Assembly: GCA_001564135.1 (NCBI GenBank)
Contig: LKNH01000011.1
Span: forward strand, 1-20,014
DNA length: 20,014 bases
Source of the DNA: Halobacteriaceae archaeon Tc-Br11_E2g27
GTDB lineage: Archaea; Halobacteriota; Halobacteria; Halobacteriales; Haloarculaceae
Reading direction: 5' to 3'
Both the position numbers and the translations under genes were made by a program. Shown piece after piece: positions 7,440-14,757 of the stretch. The notes under the pieces were generated by a model. The model was not told the origin of the DNA. It searched no databases and saw only the letters and a list, made by a program, of their open reading frames with translations. Every line of letters starts with the position of its first letter. The first letter of the stretch is position 1.

Positions 7440-7726
7440 TGGCACTCGCTGCGGAGACAGTAACGCGACACGAACTCGTCGGTCTCGACGTCGAAGTCGT
7501 CGCGGCTTCGAACCCAGACAGCATCGGGCTGTCCGGTACGGTCGTCACCGAGACGACCCAGACCCTGGGAATCGAGACTGATGGACGAGTTGCACATATC
7601 CCAAAGGATGGGGCCACGTTCGAGTGGTCGCTCCCGTCGGGTGAGTGCGTGCGGACGGCCGGCGACACGCTCGTGGGCCGCCCAGCTCGTCGAACGGAAC
7701 AGACAGGTGATTCGATATGGCGATAG
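7439..7726 (+). CDS. rnp1: Ribonuclease P protein component 1 (Rpp29/Pop4)
   Basis: A 95-residue Rpp29 homologue, a protein subunit of archaeal RNase P that helps the RNA subunit cut 5' leaders off pre-tRNAs. The fold is an Sm-like beta barrel: HELVGLDVEVVAASNPDSIGLSGTVV, then ETTQTLGIE and a C-terminal segment with ATFEW. Its place between L29 and S17 is conserved in archaea and supports the call. GGAGGTG lies just upstream of the ATG. The 3' end overlaps the S17 start by ten bases in another frame, a slightly deeper overlap than the four-base ones elsewhere in the operon. Confidence 0.92.
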   Translation: MALAAETVTRHELVGLDVEVVAASNPDSIGLSGTVVTETTQTLGIETDGRVAHIPKDGATFEWSLPSGECVRTAGDTLVGRPARRTEQTGDSIWR

Positions 7727-8070
7727 GACTAGATGTAGAGACCCCACCAGAACCGGAAAATCCGGACGAGTACGACTACGAGACGTGCCCGTTCTACGGT
7801 GAGCTGTCCGTCCGTGGACAGATTATCGAGGGCGAGGTCGTCTCAACTGAGATGGACAAGACCGTCGTCGTTCAGCGAGAGTACGACGTGACCGTCCCCA
7901 AGTACGACCGGATGATGAAACGACGTTCGCGCATTCCAGCCCACGTGCCTGGGGTGCTCGAACCGCTACAGGTCGGCGATATCGTCAAGATCGCCGAGAC
8001 ACGACCGCTTTCGAAGACGAAATCACACGTCGTCGTCGAAGTGCTCGAAAGCGAAGGAGGTGAGCAGTAA
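7717..8070 (+). CDS. rps17: 30S ribosomal protein S17 (uS17)
   Basis: uS17, 117 residues, a primary 16S rRNA binder with an OB fold. The archaeal N-terminal extension (CPFYGELSVRGQ) precedes the core VVSTEMDKTVVVQREYDVTV, followed by RRSRIPAHVPG and a C-terminal GDIVKIAETRPLSKTKSHVVVEV. It begins within the last codons of rnp1 and ends sharing bases with the L14 start (TAATG). Confidence 0.96.
   Translation: MAIGLDVETPPEPENPDEYDYETCPFYGELSVRGQIIEGEVVSTEMDKTVVVQREYDVTVPKYDRMMKRRSRIPAHVPGVLEPLQVGDIVKIAETRPLSKTKSHVVVEVLESEGGEQ
8056..8063 (+). promoter_or_regulatory. Strong ribosome binding site for L14
   Basis: GGAGGTGA, six bases before the L14 ATG at 8070, is the same full-length match and spacing seen before S3. 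It selects ATG 8070 over the second in-frame ATG three codons later. Confidence 0.8.
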
Positions 8071-8468
8071 TGGAGGCAATGAAAGCCGACGTTACGCAGG
8101 GCCTGAAAAAAGGCTCGCTCATCAACTGCGCTGACAACACAGGCGCACGTCAACTGAAAGTCATCAGCACGGCCGGCTACTCGGGTGTCGTCAACCGACA
8201 GCCGAAAGCTGGTCTGGGCGATAAGGTGACCGTTTCAGTGACCAAAGGAACGCCGGAGATGCGCCGTCAGGTGCTCGAAGCAGTTATCGTGCGCCAGCGG
8301 AAGGATATCCGGCGACCGGACGGAACGCGCCTGTCGTTTGAAGACAACGCGGCGGTCATCATTGACGATAATGAGGACCCCCGTGGCACGGAAATCAAAG
8401 GACCAATCGCTCGCGAAGTGGCAGAACGCTTCGGTTCGATTGCATCCACTGCAACGATGATAGTATGA
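8070..8468 (+). CDS. rpl14: 50S ribosomal protein L14 (uL14)
   Basis: uL14, 132 residues, at the subunit interface beside L19/L3 and the factor-binding region. The conserved INCADNTGARQLKVIS near the N-terminus, KGTPEMRRQVLEAVIVRQRK in the middle and FEDNAAVIIDDNEDPRGTEI are signatures of the family, and the C-terminus GPIAREVAERFGSIASTATMIV is typical. ATG 8070 is chosen for its strong binding site. The stop overlaps the L24 start (ATGA). Confidence 0.97.
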   Translation: MEAMKADVTQGLKKGSLINCADNTGARQLKVISTAGYSGVVNRQPKAGLGDKVTVSVTKGTPEMRRQVLEAVIVRQRKDIRRPDGTRLSFEDNAAVIIDDNEDPRGTEIKGPIAREVAERFGSIASTATMIV

Positions 8469-8833
8469 CACGACAACCACACAAACAACGGATTGCGGAA
8501 CGGAACGCGCCGTTGCACGAGCGTCACAAGCAGGTCAGAGCAGGCATGTCCACTGACCTCCGCGAAAAATACGACCAGCGAACGGTGCGCGTCAACCAGG
8601 GCGACACCGTTGAGGTTATGCGCGGAGACTTTGCCGGCGAGGAAGGCGAAGTTGTTCGAGTCGATCTCAAGGATGCAGCCATCCACGTGGAAGGCGTAAC
8701 CGTCGAGACGACCGATGGAGAAGAGGTCCCTCGCCCGCTCGAGACGAGCAACGTGCGTGTGATAAGTCTCAACCTTTCGGACAGCCGACGCGAGGAGCGT
8801 CTGGAGTCCGATTCGGAGGAGGATAACGAATGA
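8465..8833 (+). CDS. rpl24: 50S ribosomal protein L24 (uL24)
   Basis: uL24, 122 residues, an early 23S rRNA assembly protein. A KOW motif is visible at about 42-70 (VRVNQGDTVEVMRGDFAG then EGEVVRVDL). The N-terminal basic tail (TRQPHKQRI...NAPLHERHKQVRAGM) is the archaeal/eukaryotic L26-like extension. The C-terminus is acidic. It overlaps L14 and S4e by four bases on each side. Confidence 0.95.
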   Translation: MTRQPHKQRIAERNAPLHERHKQVRAGMSTDLREKYDQRTVRVNQGDTVEVMRGDFAGEEGEVVRVDLKDAAIHVEGVTVETTDGEEVPRPLETSNVRVISLNLSDSRREERLESDSEEDNE

Positions 8834-9549
8834 CGAACCATCAGAAACGACTGTCAGTACCCAAAAGCTGGCCTGTCGAGCGGAAAACGGAGACGTTTAC
8901 CGTCAAGGCCGGTGCCGGTCCCCACGGTGAATCGGGAGTTCCACTCTTGATTCTCCTGCGGGACGTGCTCGGGTACGTTGACAGCCGAAAGGAAGCACGA
9001 TATGCATTGAATCAGGACAACGTCGTCATCAACGGCGAAGCTGAAAGCGATGAAGAACGCCCAGTCGGGATGTTCGATATCGTCGCGTTCACCGAACGCG
9101 AGGAGTATTATCGGGTGTTCCCCGACGAGGGTGGTCGCCTGACACTGACGCCGATGGACGAGGAATCTGCACAGAGCAAACTCGGGAAAATCGAAGGGAA
9201 ACAGCACGTTCCCGGCGGCGATGTTCAGCTGACACTGCACGACGGGCAGACGTTGCTCGTCGATGAGGACAGCGAGTACAACGTCGGCGACTCGCTTGTC
9301 GTTGCAAACGAGGACGGCGAAATTGTTGCCCACTTCGACTACGAAGAGGGCGCACTGGCAACAGCAGTTGCCGGACAGCACGCTGGACGAATCGGCGAGA
9401 TTACCGAGATAGAACTGACGGAGAGCAGTTCGCCGAACAACGTACAGCTCTCGTCGTACGACGACGAAACCGAATTCGAAACCATCGAGGAGTATATCGT
9501 CATTATCGACGAGAACTTCATCGACGATGACGAGGAGGGGTCTGAATGA
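8830..9549 (+). CDS. rps4e: 30S ribosomal protein S4e (eS4)
   Basis: eS4, 239 residues, found only in archaea and eukaryotes. The N-terminal HQKRLSVPKSWPVERK is conserved, an S4-type RNA-binding domain lies at about 41-75 (ILLRDVLGYVDSRKEARYAL), the central eS4 domain follows, and a KOW motif lies at about 178-205. The last 30 residues are strongly acidic. The start overlaps the L24 stop and the stop overlaps the L5 start. Confidence 0.96.
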   Translation: MTNHQKRLSVPKSWPVERKTETFTVKAGAGPHGESGVPLLILLRDVLGYVDSRKEARYALNQDNVVINGEAESDEERPVGMFDIVAFTEREEYYRVFPDEGGRLTLTPMDEESAQSKLGKIEGKQHVPGGDVQLTLHDGQTLLVDEDSEYNVGDSLVVANEDGEIVAHFDYEEGALATAVAGQHAGRIGEITEIELTESSSPNNVQLSSYDDETEFETIEEYIVIIDENFIDDDEEGSE

Positions 9550-10070
9550 GTTCAGAAACCGAGACTTTCCACGAGATGCGAGAACCACGCGTCGAGAAAG
9601 TCGTCGTCCACATGGGAATCGGTGAAGGTGGCCGTGAACTCGCAGAGGGAGAAGAAATCCTCGCCGAGATTACGGAACAACAGCCGGTTCGGACAATTGC
9701 AAAAGCGACAAAACCTGAGTTTGGCATCCGAGAGGGTGACCCAATCGGAGCGAAAGTAACGCTCCGCGCCGCTGAGGCCGAAGAGTTCCTCGCAACTGCG
9801 TTGGAATTTGTCGACATTGACCGGCGACAGTTCGACGACACCGGTAACTTCAGCTTCGGTGTCGAGGATCACACCGAATTCCCAAGCCAGGAGTACGACC
9901 CGACAATCGGTATTTTCGGGCTTGACGTAACCGTCAACCTGGTTCGACCGGGATATCGTGTCGCAAAACGAGACTGGGCATCGAGCCAGATTCCGACGAG
10001 CCACCGGCTGTCGGTTGATGACGCTGTCCAGTTTATTGAGAGCACATTTGACGTGGAGGTAACAGAATGA
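9546..10070 (+). CDS. rpl5: 50S ribosomal protein L5 (uL5)
   Basis: uL5, 174 residues, which brings 5S rRNA into the central protuberance and contacts the P-site tRNA. The conserved segments are MREPRVEKVVVHMGIGEGGREL near the N-terminus, TKPEFGIREGDPIGAKVTLR in the middle, and NFSFGVEDHTEFPSQEYDPTIGIFGLDVTV in the second half. The ATG overlaps the S4e stop; the S14 start overlaps its stop (ATGA). Confidence 0.96.
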   Translation: MSSETETFHEMREPRVEKVVVHMGIGEGGRELAEGEEILAEITEQQPVRTIAKATKPEFGIREGDPIGAKVTLRAAEAEEFLATALEFVDIDRRQFDDTGNFSFGVEDHTEFPSQEYDPTIGIFGLDVTVNLVRPGYRVAKRDWASSQIPTSHRLSVDDAVQFIESTFDVEVTE

Positions 10071-10246
10071 GCGAATCAGAAACCGAAGAGCCCACCGGCG
10101 AGCACGCCGCGAAACGGACGGGACAGCTTCGCCAGTGCCAGCGCTGCGGTCGAAAGCAGGGGCTGGTCGGCAAATACGAGATTTGGCTGTGCCGGCAGTG
10201 TTTCCGCGAAGTCTCCCGAAGCATGGGGTTCAAGAAATACTCATGA
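10067..10246 (+). CDS. rps14: 30S ribosomal protein S14 (uS14), zinc-binding form
   Basis: uS14, 59 residues, in the small-subunit head. Two CxxC pairs (C24/C27 in QCQRC and C42/C45 in LCRQC) make the zinc-ribbon form of the protein. The C-terminal CFREVSRSMGFKKYS is the conserved rRNA-binding end. The start ATG overlaps the L5 stop (ATGA at 10067-10070), with GGAGGT upstream. Its stop overlaps the S8 start (ATGA at 10243-10246). The N-terminal 18 residues are an acidic extension. Confidence 0.96.
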   Translation: MSESETEEPTGEHAAKRTGQLRQCQRCGRKQGLVGKYEIWLCRQCFREVSRSMGFKKYS

Positions 10247-10635
10247 CAGGAAACGACCCACTCGCCGCCACACTCTCTTCGCTCGATAACGCGGAGAGTG
10301 TTGGGCATTTGACACAGGTTGTTGAGCCCGCCTCGAACGAGATCGGTAGCGTCCTCGAAGTCCTCTATGACAGAGGATATATCAACGGCTTCGAGCGGAT
10401 CGAAGACGGCAAAGCAGGACAGTTTGAGGTTGAACTGAAAGGAGCAATCAACGAATGCGGCCCGGTCAAGCCCCGATACTCCGCGGGAGCCGACGAGTTC
10501 GAAAAATGGGAGAAACGGTTTCTCCCAGCCCGTGATTACGGGACACTCGTCGTCACCACCTCACATGGCATTATGAGCCATTATGAGGCCCGCGAACAGG
10601 GAATTGGTGGCCAGGTCATCGCATACGTCTACTAA
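10243..10635 (+). CDS. rps8: 30S ribosomal protein S8 (uS8)
   Basis: uS8, 130 residues, a primary binder of the 16S central domain. The protein begins MTGNDPLAATLSSLDNAE, which is the normal haloarchaeal start. The same frame is open further upstream into the S14 gene, but the overlap ATGA and family length argue for ATG 10243. The C-terminal signature is TLVVTTSHGIMSHYEAREQG. In bacteria S8 represses its own operon; no such site is evident here. L6 starts two bases after its stop. Confidence 0.96.
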   Translation: MTGNDPLAATLSSLDNAESVGHLTQVVEPASNEIGSVLEVLYDRGYINGFERIEDGKAGQFEVELKGAINECGPVKPRYSAGADEFEKWEKRFLPARDYGTLVVTTSHGIMSHYEAREQGIGGQVIAYVY

Positions 10636-10637
10636 CA

Positions 10638-11174
10638 ATGACAGAAATACGCTTACAGATACCGGAGGAGGTAAGCGCCGAGGTGAACCACCTCGACCTT
10701 ACCGTCGACGGACCGAACGGCAGCGTGACACGCCGATTGTGGTATCCTGACGTGACAGTCTCGGTTGATGGCGACGAAATCGTCATCGCCACAGAGAGCG
10801 AGGATGCAAAAACCAACTCCACCGTTGGGACGTTCGAGAGTCATATCGAGAACATGTTCCACGGTGTCACCGAGGGCTGGGAGTATGAGATGGAAGTGTT
10901 TTACTCTCACTTCCCAATGCAGGTCAACGTGCAGGGCGACGAAGTTGTCATCGAGAATTTCCTCGGTGAGAAAGCCCCGCGACGGACCACCATCCACGGT
11001 GAGACGCAGGTCGATGTGAGCGGCGAGGAGATTACCCTCTCCGGCCCTGACATCGAGGCAGTCGGACAGACCGCTGCGGATATCGAACAGCTCACGCGCG
11101 TCACGGACAAAGACATTCGTGTCTTCCAGGACGGCGCGTACATCACGAACAAGCCAAATCGAGGTGACGCCTGA
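10638..11174 (+). CDS. rpl6: 50S ribosomal protein L6 (uL6)
   Basis: uL6, 178 residues, near the GTPase-associated centre. It consists of two repeated alpha/beta L6 domains. The first carries IPEEVSAEVNHLDLTVDGPNGSV, the second FPMQVNVQGDEVVIENFLGEKAPR. The C-terminus DKDIRVFQDGAYITNKP is conserved in archaea. GGAGG occurs within the gene after the start and is not the binding site. The stop overlaps the L32e start by one base (TGATG). Confidence 0.96.
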   Translation: MTEIRLQIPEEVSAEVNHLDLTVDGPNGSVTRRLWYPDVTVSVDGDEIVIATESEDAKTNSTVGTFESHIENMFHGVTEGWEYEMEVFYSHFPMQVNVQGDEVVIENFLGEKAPRRTTIHGETQVDVSGEEITLSGPDIEAVGQTAADIEQLTRVTDKDIRVFQDGAYITNKPNRGDA

Positions 11175-12178
11175 TGAGTGACGAACACGAAGAAACAAGC
11201 GAAGAAGACGTTCCGGCGGAACTGGCTGAGCTCGGTGGTGTCGACGAAGATGCCGCTGAAGCGCTCCAGGAGGCTGGATACGAGACGGTAGAGCACGTGA
11301 GTGCAGCCACACAGGAACAGCTTCAGGACGTCGAGGGTGTCAGCACGGCGCTGGCCGCTCGGATGAAAGCAGAGACCGATTCGCTTGCGGTGAGCGACGA
11401 CGTCGAAGCGGAAGTCGAAGAGCTTGCACCTGAAGACGACGATGAGGAACCAGCAGCCGAGGACGATGAGCCAGACGCTGAAGCAGATGATGACGAGCCC
11501 GAGATTCAGGAGCTAACGGACATCAGCGGTGTTGGCGACTCGAAAGCCGAAGCGTTGGAAGAGGCAGGCTATGACACCGTCGACCAGATTCGCGGTGCGA
11601 CTCAGGAAGACCTCGCAAACGTCAATGGTATCGGGATGGCACTCGCCGCCCGTATCAAAGCCGACGTTGGTGACCTCGAAGTCGATGAGGAAGCAGCAGC
11701 CGAAATCGAAGATGACAGCGATGTCGACGAAGATGTCGAGACGGAACTGGTTGCACGCGGCCTCACAGAGAAGACGCCTGACCTCTCGGAAGAGAAAGAG
11801 CGACTGCTCACTCAGCGTGCCCGCGAAGGCAAGCCGCAGTTCAACCGGCAGGATTACCACAAGAAAAAGCGGACGCCGACATCCTGGAGACGCCCACGTG
11901 GCGGTCTCTCGAAGCAGCGAATCGGCATCAAAGGGAAAGGCGATAAGGTTCAGGCTGGCTTCCGAACGCCAGAGGAAACTCGCGGCCTGCACCCGTCCGG
12001 ATTCGAAGAGGTTCGCGTCCACAACACGGATGACCTCGACGGCGTCGATGGCGACACGCAGGCAGTGCGTATCGCCTCAACAGTCGGCGGTCGAAAGCGC
12101 GAACGAATCGAAGAGCTCGCGGAGGACAACGACATCCGCGTGCTCAACCCAACGTACGAGGAGGTTGAAGTCGAATGA
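11174..12178 (+). CDS. rpl32e: 50S ribosomal protein L32e (eL32) with two N-terminal HhH modules
   Basis: eL32, 334 residues, clearly longer than the roughly 240 residues I expect for haloarchaeal L32e. The ribosomal core is at about 190-334 (KPQFNRQDYHKKKRTPTSWRR, HPSGFEEVRVHN, RVLNPTYEEVEVE). Ahead of it are two similar helix-hairpin-helix modules, at about 16-72 and 113-169. Both share the pattern AEAL-EAGY-TV-ATQE-L--V-G---ALAAR-KA, joined by an acidic linker (about 76-111). The usual architecture has one such module, so this copy looks duplicated. GAGGTGA precedes the ATG. The stop overlaps the L19e start. Confidence 0.94.
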   Translation: MSDEHEETSEEDVPAELAELGGVDEDAAEALQEAGYETVEHVSAATQEQLQDVEGVSTALAARMKAETDSLAVSDDVEAEVEELAPEDDDEEPAAEDDEPDAEADDDEPEIQELTDISGVGDSKAEALEEAGYDTVDQIRGATQEDLANVNGIGMALAARIKADVGDLEVDEEAAAEIEDDSDVDEDVETELVARGLTEKTPDLSEEKERLLTQRAREGKPQFNRQDYHKKKRTPTSWRRPRGGLSKQRIGIKGKGDKVQAGFRTPEETRGLHPSGFEEVRVHNTDDLDGVDGDTQAVRIASTVGGRKRERIEELAEDNDIRVLNPTYEEVEVE

Positions 12179-12624
12179 CTGACCTAAGTGCACAGAAACG
12201 ACTCGCATCGGATGTGCTCGGCGTCGGCAAGAACCGCATCTGGTTCGACCCGAGCCGGCAAGCAGATATCGCGGAGGCAATCACGCGAGAGGATATCCGC
12301 GACCTGCACGCAGAGGGCGCAATTCAGACCGAGGAGGCACGGAGTAACTCCCGTGGCCGTGCTCGGAAGAGACAGAAAAAGCGCTCGTATGGACACCAGA
12401 GCGGTCCTGGCACCCGCAAAGGGAAAGCCGGCGCTCGGCAGAACACAAAAGAAGAGTGGCAGTCGCGGATTCGCGCACAGCGAAAGCGACTGAAAGAGCT
12501 TCGTGACGAGGGCGAACTCGACCGCTCGACCTATCGCGACCTGTATGACAAAGCCGGCGGTGGCGAGTTCGACAGCGTTGCGGACCTCGAACGATATCTC
12601 AACGAACAACGAGGTGACGTCTAA
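12175..12624 (+). CDS. rpl19e: 50S ribosomal protein L19e (eL19)
   Basis: eL19, 149 residues, archaeal/eukaryotic only, with a long helix that bridges to the small subunit. Signatures are LSAQKRLASDVLGVGKNRIWFD at the N-terminus, the basic GRARKRQKKRSYGHQSGPGT and GKAGARQNTKEEWQSRIRAQR in the middle. The ATG overlaps the L32e stop, and the stop shares a base with the L18 start (TAATG). Confidence 0.96.
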   Translation: MTDLSAQKRLASDVLGVGKNRIWFDPSRQADIAEAITREDIRDLHAEGAIQTEEARSNSRGRARKRQKKRSYGHQSGPGTRKGKAGARQNTKEEWQSRIRAQRKRLKELRDEGELDRSTYRDLYDKAGGGEFDSVADLERYLNEQRGDV

Positions 12625-13184
12625 TGGCAACAGGACCACGATATACGGTGCCGCTTCGGCGGCGCCGTGAGGCACGAACAGATTACCATCAGCGGTTGCG
12701 CCTGCTGAAATCCGGCAAGCCACGCCTGGTCGCTCGAAAGAGCAACCAGCAAGTCAGGGCGCAGCTGGTTGTGACTGCACCAGATGGAGACGAAACGGTC
12801 GCCAGCGCAACGGCCGCAGACCTTCGTGAGTACGGCTGGGAGGCACCGCTTGGCAACATGCCGGCAGCCTACCTGACCGGACTGCTTGCGGGGCTGCGCG
12901 CTGTTGAAGCTGGTGTCGAGGAGGCGGTCCTCGATATCGGACTGAACTCCCCGACGCCGGGAAGCAAGGTCTTTGCAGTACAGGAAGGAGCAATCGATGC
13001 CGGACTCGAAATTCCGCACAACGATTCAGTGCTGTCTGACTGGGAACGTACCCGCGGCGAGCATATCGCCGAGTACGCAGAACAGGAAGGTGGCCTCTAT
13101 AGCGGCGAGTTCGACGCGACGGAGCTCCCAGCGCATTTCGATGAAACACGCGAGACGCTACTGGAAGGTGAAATAGAACTATGA
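12624..13184 (+). CDS. rpl18: 50S ribosomal protein L18 (uL18)
   Basis: uL18, 186 residues, the 5S rRNA-binding protein of the central protuberance. The arginine-rich N-terminus (TVPLRRRREARTDYHQRLRLL) is the 5S contact, followed by KPRLVARKSNQQVRAQLV and GLRAVEAGVEEAVLDIGL in the core. The C-terminal archaeal extension is acidic. GAGGTGA lies ten bases before the ATG. The stop overlaps the S5 start (ATGA). Confidence 0.96.
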   Translation: MATGPRYTVPLRRRREARTDYHQRLRLLKSGKPRLVARKSNQQVRAQLVVTAPDGDETVASATAADLREYGWEAPLGNMPAAYLTGLLAGLRAVEAGVEEAVLDIGLNSPTPGSKVFAVQEGAIDAGLEIPHNDSVLSDWERTRGEHIAEYAEQEGGLYSGEFDATELPAHFDETRETLLEGEIEL

Positions 13185-13822
13185 GTGGACAAAACGGATG
13201 GGTCCCACAGACCCGCTTAGGAAAGAAGGTCGCGGACGGCGAGATTGAGACGATGGAGGAGGCGCTGAACTCCGGGCTCCCGCTGAAAGAGCCAGAACTC
13301 GTCGACCAACTCGTCCCCGACCTCGAAGATGAGGTACTGGATATCAACATGGTCCAGCGGATGACCGACTCCGGTCGCCGTGTCAAATTCCGCTGTGTGG
13401 TCGTCGTCGGTAACCGTGATGGTCTCGTTGGCTACGCACAGGGTCGTGACGACCAGGTCGGTGGCGCCATTCAGAAAGCCATCGACGTCGCAAAGCTGAA
13501 CATTGTGAGCATCCCGCTCGGCAGTGGCTCCTGGGAGGACCAGCCTGGTGGAGACCACTCACTGATTCGGAAAGCCGAAGGAAAGGCAGGCTCCGTCACG
13601 GTCGAGATTCAGCCCGCACCGAAAGGGCTTGGACTGGCTGCCGGAGAGACGCCACGACACGTGCTCGAACTGGCAGGTGTGGAGGACGCCTGGACGAAAA
13701 GCTACGGTAACACGCGAACGACGGTCAATCTGGCCAAAGCGACCTACAACGCGCTGCAGAATGCAGCAGAGGCACGCGTCCCACAGCGTGTCCGTGACCA
13801 ACAGCGCGAGGTGATGGAATGA
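13181..13822 (+). CDS. rps5: 30S ribosomal protein S5 (uS5)
   Basis: uS5, 213 residues, located at the mRNA entry site and important for decoding accuracy. The double-stranded RNA-binding-like domain is seen at about 65-115 (RRVKFRCVVVVGNRDGLVG, then AQGRDDQVGGAIQKAIDVAK). The archaeal N-terminal helix region (ETMEEALNSGLPLKEPELVDQL) precedes it. The C-terminal domain includes GKAGSVTVEIQPAPKGLGL and VEDAWTKSYGNTRTTVNLAK. Four-base overlaps join it to L18 and L30. Confidence 0.96.
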   Translation: MSGQNGWVPQTRLGKKVADGEIETMEEALNSGLPLKEPELVDQLVPDLEDEVLDINMVQRMTDSGRRVKFRCVVVVGNRDGLVGYAQGRDDQVGGAIQKAIDVAKLNIVSIPLGSGSWEDQPGGDHSLIRKAEGKAGSVTVEIQPAPKGLGLAAGETPRHVLELAGVEDAWTKSYGNTRTTVNLAKATYNALQNAAEARVPQRVRDQQREVME

Positions 13823-14280
13823 GAGTAGTTGTCCAGCTTCGTGGAGAGGTTCACATGAACCACGACGTGCGAGACACGCTCGAAATGCTCCATCTTGGGC
13901 AGGTTAATCACGCGACATTCGTGCCGGAAGAGCCAACCTACGACGGGATGGTGACGAAGGTCCACGACCACGTCGCGCATGGAACGCCAAGTCAGGAGAC
14001 CGTCACAATGCTCCTCGAGCGCCGTGGGAAAACGCCAGATGGTGACGACCTGACAGAGGAGTGGCTCAGCGAAGAAACCGAATATGACTCCATCGAAGAC
14101 CTCGCAGAGGCTCTCCTTGCTGAGGAGACGACACTCAAGGAAGCAGGACTGAATCCAACGCTTCGATTGCATCCACCACGCGGCGGCCACAAAGGTATTA
14201 AACAGCCGGTCGCTACTGGTGGGCAACTCGGGGTTCACGAGACAGACCAAATCGACGAACTCCTGGAGGCGATGCGATAA
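13819..14280 (+). CDS. rpl30: 50S ribosomal protein L30 (uL30)
   Basis: uL30, 153 residues, the long archaeal L7/L30e-type form rather than the 60-residue bacterial one. The core is MRVVVQLRGEVHMNHDVRDTL followed by LHLGQVNHATFVPE; the C-terminus has LRLHPPRGGHKGIKQPVATGG, the basic RNA-binding loop. GAGGTGAT precedes the ATG. The stop shares a base with the L15 start (TAATG). Confidence 0.95.
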   Translation: MRVVVQLRGEVHMNHDVRDTLEMLHLGQVNHATFVPEEPTYDGMVTKVHDHVAHGTPSQETVTMLLERRGKTPDGDDLTEEWLSEETEYDSIEDLAEALLAEETTLKEAGLNPTLRLHPPRGGHKGIKQPVATGGQLGVHETDQIDELLEAMR

Positions 14281-14756
14281 TGACGAGTAAAAAGAAACGA
14301 CAACGCGGCTCTCGTACGCACGGGGGCGGCACACAGAAGAATAGACGCGGTGCAGGACACCGTGGTGGTCGTGGTGCGGCAGGTCGTGACAAACACGAGA
14401 TTCACAACCACGAACCACTTGGAAAGCACGGTTTCACTCGACCGGAGAAAGCAACTGAGTCAGTCGCTACGGTCGACGTTCGCGAGCTTGACGAGGACGC
14501 GGCGCTGCTCGTTGCGGATGGTGTCGCTGAGGAATCAGACGGTACCTACGAGATTGACGCCCGAGATGTTGTCGATGATTCGGATGCTGACTCGGTCAAA
14601 GTTCTTGGAACCGGACAGGTTCGTAACGAACTCGCCGTGACTGCTGATGACTTCTCGGACAGTGCAGAGGAGAAAATCGTCGAAGCAGGTGGAACGGTAA
14701 CGGTCACCGAAACCGACGCCGACGCGGAATCAGAAGCGGAGACAGACGAGGAATAA
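14280..14756 (+). CDS. rpl15: 50S ribosomal protein L15 (uL15)
   Basis: uL15, 158 residues. The N-terminal glycine/basic region (KKKRQRGSRTHGGGTQKNRRG then GHRGGRGAAGRDKHE) threads into 23S rRNA, and HNHEPLGKHGFTRPEK follows. The C-terminal half is a small acidic domain ending in a Glu/Asp tail. GGAGGCGA precedes the ATG. The secY start is one base after the stop, keeping the translocon gene tied to the ribosomal operon. Confidence 0.95.
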   Translation: MTSKKKRQRGSRTHGGGTQKNRRGAGHRGGRGAAGRDKHEIHNHEPLGKHGFTRPEKATESVATVDVRELDEDAALLVADGVAEESDGTYEIDARDVVDDSDADSVKVLGTGQVRNELAVTADDFSDSAEEKIVEAGGTVTVTETDADAESEAETDEE

Positions 14757-14757
14757 T

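Noticed and set aside
10135..10242. Upstream extension of the S8 frame
   Set aside because: It lies within the S14 gene, which has clear zinc-ribbon cysteines; the family start MTGNDPLAATL and the ATGA overlap fix the S8 start at 10243.
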